In this document: positions 1 through 4,286 of the stretch, one piece after another | Position numbering within the stretch: position 1 is the stretch's first letter | Layout: the number at the start of each line of letters is the position of its first letter | Source of the DNA: TMP-24 sp031376305 | Lineage (GTDB): Bacteria > Pseudomonadota > Alphaproteobacteria > Rhodobacterales > Rhodobacteraceae | Assembly (NCBI GenBank): GCA_031376305.1 | Contig: JANMDM010000384.1 | Coordinates: forward strand, 1 to 6,133 | Reading direction: 5' to 3' | DNA length: 6,133 bases | Notes under the pieces: model-generated | Told to the model about the DNA's origin: nothing | What the model saw: the letters and a program-made list of their open reading frames with translations, nothing else | Databases searched by the model: none | Made by a program: the position numbers and the translations under genes

Positions 1-335
1 CCCGGCGCCAGTTCGGCCAGCTTGGCGGCCAGGGCGATTGCGGGCACATGGCTGGTCATGAAAAAGGTGTTGTAATAGGCCAGCTCGTCCATTTGACGCT
101 TGGCGACATCGCCCAGTTCAGGGCGGCCATAGCCGATGTTGACGCACCATAGGCCAGCCATAGCGTCGAGGATCTTATGGCCTTCAGTATCGGTCAGCCA
201 GACGCCCTTGGCGGATTTCATAATCCGTGCGCCCCGTTTGGCCAGTGCTGCGTTATCCGTAAACGGGTGCATGTGATGTGCTGCATCCAGCTTTTGCAGC
301 TCGGCGGTCGGCATATGATTGGTGATCGCGTTCAT
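1..335 (-). CDS. Class III PLP aminotransferase, SpuC-like (N-terminal 111 codons, truncated by window edge)
   Basis: The visible protein begins MNAITNHMPTAELQKLDAAH and carries the N-terminal landmarks of fold-type I, class III (omega) aminotransferases: HPFTD near residues 23-27, a KGVWLTDTEGHKILDAMAGL stretch at about 43-62, and WCVNIGYGRPEL at 63-74, followed by YYNTFF at 88-92. This pattern is what I remember from putrescine/polyamine:pyruvate aminotransferases such as Pseudomonas SpuC and from taurine or beta-alanine:pyruvate enzymes. The family moves an amino group from an amine or omega-amino acid to pyruvate or another keto acid, using PLP in the cytoplasm. The PLP lysine and most of the active site lie beyond the window, so the amino donor cannot be assigned. 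The ATG at 335 is supported by GAGGG at 344-348, eight bases upstream. It lies downstream of the GntR gene on the same strand, separated by 171 bp with its own promoter-like and operator-like sites. Confidence 0.93.
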   Translation of the reverse strand, partial: MNAITNHMPTAELQKLDAAHHMHPFTDNAALAKRGARIMKSAKGVWLTDTEGHKILDAMAGLWCVNIGYGRPELGDVAKRQMDELAYYNTFFMTSHVPAIALAAKLAELAP

Positions 336-364
336 TTTTGTTGCCCTCGTTCATCAGGGGTGGC

Positions 365-383
365 TTGGCCCATTTGCGCATCT
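365..383. repeat. Direct repeat copy A shared with 1234-1251
   Basis: The sequence TTGGCCCATTTGCGCATCT matches TTGGCCATTTGCGCTTCT at 1234-1251 with one base inserted and one substitution; the inner nine bases CATTTGCGC (371-379) are identical. Both copies are in the two control regions flanking the regulator gene and read in the same direction on the plus strand. A binding site for a second factor, or a remnant of control-region duplication, are both possible. Confidence 0.5.
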
Positions 384-399
384 GCCGTCAACAAATGGG
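369..399 (-). repeat. Inverted repeat in the aminotransferase leader
   Basis: CCCATTTG (369-376) and CAAATGGG (392-399) are perfect 8-bp complements separated by 15 bases. If transcription starts at the promoter-like sequence near 427-454, this lies in the aminotransferase mRNA leader, where it could form a stem-loop ending about 20 bases before the Shine-Dalgarno. It could equally be a protein-binding dyad. No T-run follows, so it is not a convincing intrinsic terminator. Confidence 0.5.
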
Positions 400-426
400 G
401 CATTCGTGCAAGGTGCCATTGATCGC

Positions 427-454
427 AGATTATGTGTCTGCGCGGCGATGTCAA
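427..454 (-). promoter_or_regulatory. Candidate promoter for the aminotransferase gene
   Basis: On the minus strand a perfect -35 hexamer TTGACA occupies 449-454. Sixteen bases downstream is TAATCT (427-432), and overlapping it CATAAT (429-434) is closer to the -10 consensus but only 14 bases from the -35. The start would fall near 420, giving a leader of about 85 bases. The palindrome at 458-471 ends three bases upstream of this -35 box. Confidence 0.5.
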
Positions 455-457
455 TAG

Positions 458-471
458 AATTTGATCAAATT
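458..471. promoter_or_regulatory. Putative GntR operator: 14-bp perfect palindrome
   Basis: AATTTGATCAAATT is a perfect palindrome. Its ten-base core TTTGATCAAA recurs at 1210-1219 in the other control region of the locus. Dimeric GntR/FCD regulators bind short AT-rich palindromes of this size, and the regulator gene lies directly between the two copies. It sits immediately upstream of the aminotransferase -35 box, a position that would suit activation or repression. A looser relative, CTTGATCAGT, lies at 489-498. That this is the site of the neighbouring regulator is inferred. Confidence 0.65.
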
Positions 472-506
472 ATGTGAGATCGACCCGACTTGATCAGTTT
501 AACGGT

Positions 507-1166
507 TCAGATTTCCCCGGCTTGAAGAGCCAGTCTGACCTGATCCAAGCCTTGAGCAATATCGTTGTGAATGGCCCGCGCCAATGCCGGGCCATCGCCG
601 GCCCGCATTGCGGCCAACGCCTCACTATGACGATCCGGCATCCGGCCCGAGGCATAGCGGGCGCAGACGACACGTAAGGACGGGCCGAAGCGCAGCCAAA
701 GCGATTGGGCGATTTCCACCAAAATCTGTGCCCCTGACGCCTCATAAAGCGTGAAGTGAAAGCGATGGTTGCCGGTCAGATAGCCTGGAATGTCACCCAA
801 AGTGATGGCCCGGTCGATCTCGGCGTCGATGCGGGTCAGCCGCTCGATCCGCTCTGCCGTCAGCCGTGGGGCAGCCAGTTCGGCGATGCGGGGCTCTATG
901 GTCATGCGGGCAAAGCCGATCTGGTCCAACAACTCTACCGTCAGGTTTGGCACCGAAACCCGGCGATTGTCATGCAGCTGCAATGCGCCTTCGGCAGTCA
1001 GCCGTCGAATCGCCTCGCGGACTGGGGTCATGCCTGCGCCAAGGTCCTGGATCAGCCCCTGAATGGTGACCGCTTGGCCGGGGGCCAGACCGCCGGTCAG
1101 TACCATATCGCGCAGATGGCCGTAGGTAACCTCATGCGTCGGTATCTTGCGATCCGCCAAGTCCAT
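507..1166 (-). CDS. GntR-family transcriptional regulator, FCD (FadR-like) subfamily
   Basis: The 219-residue protein has the two-part layout of FCD-type GntR regulators. An N-terminal winged helix-turn-helix spans about 10-75, with the recognition-helix signature MTPVREAIRRLTAEGAL at 46-62. An all-helical FCD effector domain spans about 80-210. Three histidines in the usual metal-binding positions are visible: H137 (in NHRFHF), H180 (in DRHSEA) and H200 (in AIHNDI); the position normally held by Asp, four residues before the first His, is Asn133. FCD domains typically bind a divalent metal and a small organic acid or sugar acid, which changes DNA binding. I chose the ATG at 1166 because GAGGGG lies ten bases upstream; a TTG at 1184 would add six residues but overlaps that ribosome site. 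The gene is divergent from the importer operon and co-oriented with the aminotransferase, and probably controls both. The effector is unknown. Confidence 0.93.
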   Translation of the reverse strand: MDLADRKIPTHEVTYGHLRDMVLTGGLAPGQAVTIQGLIQDLGAGMTPVREAIRRLTAEGALQLHDNRRVSVPNLTVELLDQIGFARMTIEPRIAELAAPRLTAERIERLTRIDAEIDRAITLGDIPGYLTGNHRFHFTLYEASGAQILVEIAQSLWLRFGPSLRVVCARYASGRMPDRHSEALAAMRAGDGPALARAIHNDIAQGLDQVRLALQAGEI

Positions 1167-1176
1167 GCTGCAATTG

Positions 1177-1182
1177 CCCCTC
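1177..1182 (-). promoter_or_regulatory. Ribosome binding site deciding the gntR start
   Basis: GAGGGG on the minus strand, ten bases before the ATG at 1166. The TTG at 1184-1182 that would extend the frame overlaps this element, which argues against its use. Confidence 0.7.
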
Positions 1183-1196
1183 AATAAATTTTGAGT

Positions 1197-1226
1197 AAAA
1201 TACGCAGTATTTGATCAAAGGATCAA
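1197..1226 (-). promoter_or_regulatory. Candidate promoter of the GntR gene
   Basis: On the minus strand, TTGATC (1221-1226, four of six matches to -35) is followed after 18 bases by TATTTT (1197-1202, four of six matches to -10). This predicts a start near 1190 and a leader of about two dozen bases holding the GAGGGG ribosome site. The palindrome at 1210-1219 lies inside the spacer, so binding there would block RNA polymerase and give autorepression. Both hexamers are imperfect, so the call is tentative. Confidence 0.4.
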
Positions 1227-1235
1227 GTGCGTATT
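1199..1235. repeat. Inverted repeat AATACGCA-N21-TGCGTATT enclosing the operator core
   Basis: AATACGCA (1199-1206) and TGCGTATT (1228-1235) are perfect 8-bp complements spaced by 21 bases. The enclosed segment contains TTTGATCAAA (1210-1219) and a further GATCAA half (1221-1226), giving also TTGATC-N4-GATCAA (1211-1226). The outer arms are not present around the 458-471 site, so they may belong to a different factor or form a wider composite operator. Confidence 0.55.
1210..1219. promoter_or_regulatory. Putative GntR operator, second copy (TTTGATCAAA)
   Basis: This 10-bp perfect palindrome is identical to the core of the 458-471 palindrome. It lies between the divergent starts of the regulator (1166) and the binding-protein gene (1345), inside the predicted regulator promoter and about 47 bp upstream of the importer -35 box. 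This placement would allow autorepression of the regulator and more distant control of the importer. Confidence 0.65.
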
Positions 1236-1251
1236 GGCCATTTGCGCTTCT
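1234..1251. repeat. Direct repeat copy B shared with 365-383
   Basis: TTGGCCATTTGCGCTTCT resembles the element at 365-383 in all but one inserted base and one substitution. It begins inside the outer arm of the inverted repeat at 1228-1235 and ends just before the ACTAAA dyad. Confidence 0.5.
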
Positions 1252-1265
1252 ACTAAAGTTTTAGT
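1252..1265. promoter_or_regulatory. Inverted repeat ACTAAA-GT-TTTAGT abutting the importer -35 box
   Basis: Perfect 6-bp arms (1252-1257 and 1260-1265) are separated by two bases, and the dyad ends directly before the TTGACA at 1266-1271. It differs from the TTTGATCAAA motif, so it may bind another regulator. Its position, touching the upstream edge of the -35 element, mirrors that of the palindrome upstream of the aminotransferase -35 box. Confidence 0.45.
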
Positions 1266-1295
1266 TTGACAATGAGCCGATTCCCGGTTTTCTAT
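1266..1295 (+). promoter_or_regulatory. Candidate promoter of the ABC importer operon
   Basis: A perfect TTGACA -35 box (1266-1271) is followed after 18 bases by TTCTAT (1290-1295), which matches the -10 consensus at only three positions. A strong -35 with a weak -10 fits a promoter needing help from an activator or tightly regulated, but the -10 assignment is uncertain. Transcription would begin near 1302. Confidence 0.45.
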
Positions 1296-1301
1296 GCCTT
1301 C

Positions 1302-1319
1302 AGCCAGCCAAGACTGGCT
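1302..1319 (+). other. Small hairpin in the importer mRNA leader
   Basis: AGCCAG (1302-1307) pairs with CTGGCT (1314-1319) around a six-base loop; an alternative register pairs 1306-1310 with 1315-1319. It lies 12 bases upstream of the GGGAGGAG ribosome site (1332-1339). It may protect the 5' end of the transcript. No riboswitch class is recognised. Confidence 0.35.
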
Positions 1320-1331
1320 CATCATCACTCT

Positions 1332-1339
1332 GGGAGGAG
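1332..1339 (+). promoter_or_regulatory. Ribosome binding site deciding the binding-protein start
   Basis: GGGAGGAG ends five bases before the ATG at 1345. The upstream in-frame ATG at 1294 lacks such a site and would place 17 residues ahead of the signal peptide, so 1345 is preferred. Confidence 0.85.
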
Positions 1340-1344
1340 ACAGG

Positions 1345-3084
1345 ATGCGCAAGTATCTGCTCTCCGCTGTGGCAGTAAGTGCTGTCATTGCGGGGTCGTG
1401 GCCGGCGTTTGCCGATGAAGCTGCGGCCAAAAAATGGATTGACGACGAATTTCAGCCATCAACGCTGTCGAAAGACGATCAGTTGGCCGAAATGAACTGG
1501 TTCATCAAGGCGGCGGAACCCTATGCCGGGATGGAAATCAACGTCCTTTCGGAAGGCATTCCGACGCATTCCTATGAATCGACGGTGCTGACCAAGGCGT
1601 TTGAGGAAATCACCGGCATCAAGGTCAACCACCAGATCCTTGGCGAGGGCGAGGTCGTGCAGGCGGTGCAGACGCAGATGCAGACGCAGCGCAACCTTTA
1701 CGATGGTTATGTCAACGATAGTGACCTGATCGGTACGCATTCGCGTCTGCAACTGGCTTATAACCTGACCGACATGATGGCAGGTGACTGGAAAGACGTG
1801 ACCAATCCCGGTCTTGATTTGCCGGATTTCATGGGCACCAGCTTCACCACCGGCCCGGATGGCAAGCTGTGGCAGCTGCCCGACCAGCAGTTCGCCAACC
1901 TCTACTGGTTCCGCAAGGACTGGTTTGACCGGGAAGATCTGAAGACCGCGTTCAAAGCCAAATACGGCTACGACCTTGGTGTTCCGGTCAACTGGTCAGC
2001 CTATGAGGACATCGCCGAATTCTTCACCACTGACGTGAAAGAAGTCGATGGCGCGCCGATCTATGGCCACATGGACTACGGCAAGCGCGCGCCTGACCTT
2101 GGCTGGCGGATGACCGATGCCTGGCTGTCGATGGCCGGCGCCGGATCACCTGGCGAGCCGAACGGCGTGCCGATCGACGAATGGGGCATCCGCATGGAAA
2201 AGGGGTCGTGCAACCCGTCCGGCGCTTCGGTGTCGCGCGGCGGTGAAGCCAACGGCCCGGCGGCGGTCTTTGCGATTGCCAAATGGGACGAATGGCTGCG
2301 CAAATACGCGCCGCCGGGTGCGGCATCCTATGACTTCTACCAGTCTTTGCCCGCCCTTAGCCAAGGCAATGTCGCCCAGCAGATCTTCTGGTACACCGCC
2401 TTCACCGCCGATATGGTGAAGCCGAAATCCGAAGGCAACAACACTGTTGACGACGAAGGCACGCCGCTTTGGCGTATGGCACCCAGCCCGCATGGCCCCT
2501 ATTGGAAAGAAGGCCAGAAGGTTGGATATCAGGATGTGGGGTCCTGGACGTTCCTCAAATCCACCCCGCCTGACCGCGCCATGGCCGCTTGGCTTTATGC
2601 GCAGTTCGCGGTGTCCAAAACCGTTGACGTCAAGAAAAGCCACGTTGGACTGACCTTCATCCGCGACTCTACCGTGCGGCATGAAAGCTTCACTGAACGG
2701 GCGCCGAAACTTGGCGGTCTGGTCGAATTTTACCGCTCACCCGACCGGGTCCGTTGGTCGCCCACCGGCATCAACGTGCCGGACTATCCGAAGCTGGCGC
2801 AAATCTGGTGGCAGCAGATCGGCGACGTGAACTCCGGTGCCTTCACCCCGCAAGAGGCGATGGACCGTCTGGCCTCGGAAATGGATATCACCATGGCCCG
2901 GATGCAGCAGGCGGACGAAGCAGCCAATGTATACGGCGGTTGCGGCCCGCGTCTGAACCCGGAAGTTGATCCGGCGGAATGGCTGGGCAAAGAAGGTGGC
3001 CCGCATGCCAAGCTCGAAAACGAAAAAGAGCAGGGCGTGACCATCAGCTACGATGAGCTGATCAAGCAGTGGGCTGCAAACTAA
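1345..3084 (+). CDS. ABC importer periplasmic solute-binding protein, GlpV-like (CUT1 class)
   Basis: The 579-residue product captures a solute in the periplasm and delivers it to the permease. Residues 1-23 form a signal peptide: MRK, a hydrophobic stretch YLLSAVAVSAVIAGSWP, then AFA before Asp24 as the expected cleavage point; there is no lipobox cysteine. The mature protein resembles the large family-1-type binding proteins of rhizobial GlpV type, with landmarks WIDDEFQPSTLS (31-42), FEEITGIKV (86-94), LPDQQFANLYWFRKDWF (178-194), YGYDLGVPVNWSAYEDIAEF (207-226) and, in the second half, MAPSPHGPYWKEG and YQDVGSWTFLKS. At about 580 residues it is longer than MalE-like proteins of about 400, which is usual for this subgroup. 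Known relatives take up glycerol, but the subgroup has many uncharacterised paralogues, so the ligand is not settled. It heads the operon; ATPases and permease follow. Only two cysteines were seen (289 and 533). Confidence 0.93.
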   Translation: MRKYLLSAVAVSAVIAGSWPAFADEAAAKKWIDDEFQPSTLSKDDQLAEMNWFIKAAEPYAGMEINVLSEGIPTHSYESTVLTKAFEEITGIKVNHQILGEGEVVQAVQTQMQTQRNLYDGYVNDSDLIGTHSRLQLAYNLTDMMAGDWKDVTNPGLDLPDFMGTSFTTGPDGKLWQLPDQQFANLYWFRKDWFDREDLKTAFKAKYGYDLGVPVNWSAYEDIAEFFTTDVKEVDGAPIYGHMDYGKRAPDLGWRMTDAWLSMAGAGSPGEPNGVPIDEWGIRMEKGSCNPSGASVSRGGEANGPAAVFAIAKWDEWLRKYAPPGAASYDFYQSLPALSQGNVAQQIFWYTAFTADMVKPKSEGNNTVDDEGTPLWRMAPSPHGPYWKEGQKVGYQDVGSWTFLKSTPPDRAMAAWLYAQFAVSKTVDVKKSHVGLTFIRDSTVRHESFTERAPKLGGLVEFYRSPDRVRWSPTGINVPDYPKLAQIWWQQIGDVNSGAFTPQEAMDRLASEMDITMARMQQADEAANVYGGCGPRLNPEVDPAEWLGKEGGPHAKLENEKEQGVTISYDELIKQWAAN

Positions 3085-3102
3085 GGGCTCTTCCCTCGTG
3101 CT

Positions 3103-3124
3103 GCCCGCGGCAACAGTCGCGGGC
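3103..3124 (+). other. First intercistronic GC-rich hairpin
   Basis: GCCCGCG (3103-3109) pairs with CGCGGGC (3118-3124), a perfect 7-bp stem with an eight-base loop, starting 19 bases after the binding-protein stop codon. With the hairpin at 3133-3152 it makes a double stem structure that probably stabilises the upstream message or limits read-through. Confidence 0.6.
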
Positions 3125-3132
3125 GGGCCTAG

Positions 3133-3152
3133 CCGGGGCCTTCGGGCCCCGG
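3133..3152 (+). terminator. Second intercistronic hairpin with UUCG tetraloop (attenuator or 3' stabiliser)
   Basis: CCGGGGCC (3133-3140) pairs with GGCCCCGG (3145-3152) around TTCG, giving a C(UUCG)G-capped, all-GC 8-bp stem, a very stable hairpin type. It is followed by TCTTTA, only a weak U tract, so partial rather than complete termination is expected. Its place between the binding-protein gene and the ATPase genes suits the common need for more binding protein than membrane components, either by attenuation or by blocking 3' exonucleases. Confidence 0.6.
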
Positions 3153-3209
3153 TCTTTATCGCTCCACATGTCATGCGGGCGGACAAAATGCGGCAAGCGG
3201 GGAAAGACG

Positions 3210-4274
3210 ATGGCACTGGAACTTCAGGCGATCACCAAAAAGGTCGGGCAGGTCACCCATATCAAACCCACCAGCCTGGTTCTGGAACCGGGCCGCTTCA
3301 ACGTGCTTTTGGGTGAAACCGGATCGGGGAAATCTTCGCTGATTAAACTGATGGCAGGGCTGGACCGTCCGGCATCAGGGCGCATCTTGATGGATGGCAA
3401 GGATGTGACCGGCCTGAGCCCGCAAAAGCGCAACATCAGCCTCGTGCATCAGTTTTTCGTCAACTATCCGCAGATGACGGTTTTTGACAATATCGCCTCC
3501 CCGCTGCGGGTCGCAGGCATGACCAAATCCGAAATTCAGGGCCGGGTCGAGGCGGCCGCCGATGTGCTGCAACTGCGCCCGATGCTGAAACGGCGCCCGC
3601 ATGAATTGTCCGGCGGTCAACAGCAACGCACCGCGCTGGCCCGCGCCATCGCCAAGGAAAGCACCGCGGTGTTTCTGGACGAGCCGCTGGCCAACCTTGA
3701 CTACAAACTGCGCGAGGAGTTGCGCGATCAGTTGCCCGAGCTTTTCGCCGGTCGCGGGGCGGTCGTGGTCTATGCCACCTCGGAACCCGCCGAGGCCCTG
3801 ATGCTGGGCGGCATGACCGCATTGATGCATGACGGGCATGTCACGCAGTTCGGCCCGACGGCGGATATTTACCGTAACCCCAGTACGCTGACATCTGCCA
3901 AGGTCTTTTCCGATCCGCCGATCAATGCCGCCATGGTGTCCAAGCAGGGGGCGACCGTCAGGCTTGGCGATGGCACGACATGGGCGTTGGAAGGCGCAGC
4001 CGCCGGGCTGACGGACGGCCCCTATACCGTGGCAATCCGTCCGAACTATGTGAGTCCGGCCCTTGGCGGCGATAGCTTTGTGGAACTGACCGGCAAGGTT
4101 CTGGTGACCGAACTTTCCGGCTCGGAAAGCTCGGCGCATTTTCGCATGGGGGCTGATGACTGGGTGTCACTGGCACCTGGTGTGCATCCGTACAAAATTG
4201 GCGCCGATCACCGGTTCTATATGGATTCGTCGAAATGCTTTTACTTCGCGCCCGACGGCGCGCTTGTGGCTTAA
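3210..4274 (+). CDS. ABC importer ATP-binding protein 1 (MalK-like, GlpS-like), degenerate H-loop
   Basis: This 354-residue cytoplasmic ATPase would power the importer. The nucleotide-binding domain has Walker A GETGSGKS (35-42), Q-loop Gln81, an intact signature LSGGQ (133-137), Walker B VFLDEP (154-159) with catalytic Glu158, and D-loop ANLD (161-164). The switch histidine is missing: the sequence reads YATSEPAEAL, with Ser191 where YVTHDQ-type proteins have His. The adenine-stacking A-loop aromatic is also absent, Val12 standing where MalK has Trp. A C-terminal beta-rich MalK-type regulatory/TOBE-like region follows (about 240-354, with AIRPNYVSP at 275-283). The ATG at 3210 is chosen because GGGGA at 3199-3203 precedes it and the family's N-terminus starts here; upstream in-frame starts would run through the intercistronic hairpins. 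The ATPase 2 gene starts 12 bases after its stop. It likely pairs with ATPase 2 as a heterodimer. Confidence 0.92.
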   Translation: MALELQAITKKVGQVTHIKPTSLVLEPGRFNVLLGETGSGKSSLIKLMAGLDRPASGRILMDGKDVTGLSPQKRNISLVHQFFVNYPQMTVFDNIASPLRVAGMTKSEIQGRVEAAADVLQLRPMLKRRPHELSGGQQQRTALARAIAKESTAVFLDEPLANLDYKLREELRDQLPELFAGRGAVVVYATSEPAEALMLGGMTALMHDGHVTQFGPTADIYRNPSTLTSAKVFSDPPINAAMVSKQGATVRLGDGTTWALEGAAAGLTDGPYTVAIRPNYVSPALGGDSFVELTGKVLVTELSGSESSAHFRMGADDWVSLAPGVHPYKIGADHRFYMDSSKCFYFAPDGALVA

Positions 4275-4286
4275 AGGGAAGGGCGC

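Noticed and set aside
489..498. CTTGATCAGT as a third operator copy
   Set aside because: Only the six-base TGATCA centre is symmetric, too short to claim; mentioned only as a possible weak auxiliary site.
756..1187. Plus-strand frame (143 codons) opposite the GntR gene
   Set aside because: Antisense to a clear regulator with intact domains; no independent support.
1294..1344. Upstream ATG extending the binding protein by 17 residues
   Set aside because: It overlaps the candidate -10 region, has no ribosome site, and would bury the signal peptide; the ATG at 1345 follows GGGAGGAG.
3069..3209. N-terminal extension of ATPase 1 back to 3069
   Set aside because: It would overlap the end of the binding-protein gene and run through both intercistronic hairpins; the extra residues are not ATPase-like, and the ATG at 3210 has its own GGGGA.
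3375..4139. Long minus-strand frame (254 codons) opposite ATPase 1
   Set aside because: It lies wholly antisense to a well-supported ATPase; high-GC third positions leave this frame open, and its translation shows no recognisable domain. A similar frame lies opposite ATPase 2, as expected from shared codon use of two homologues.
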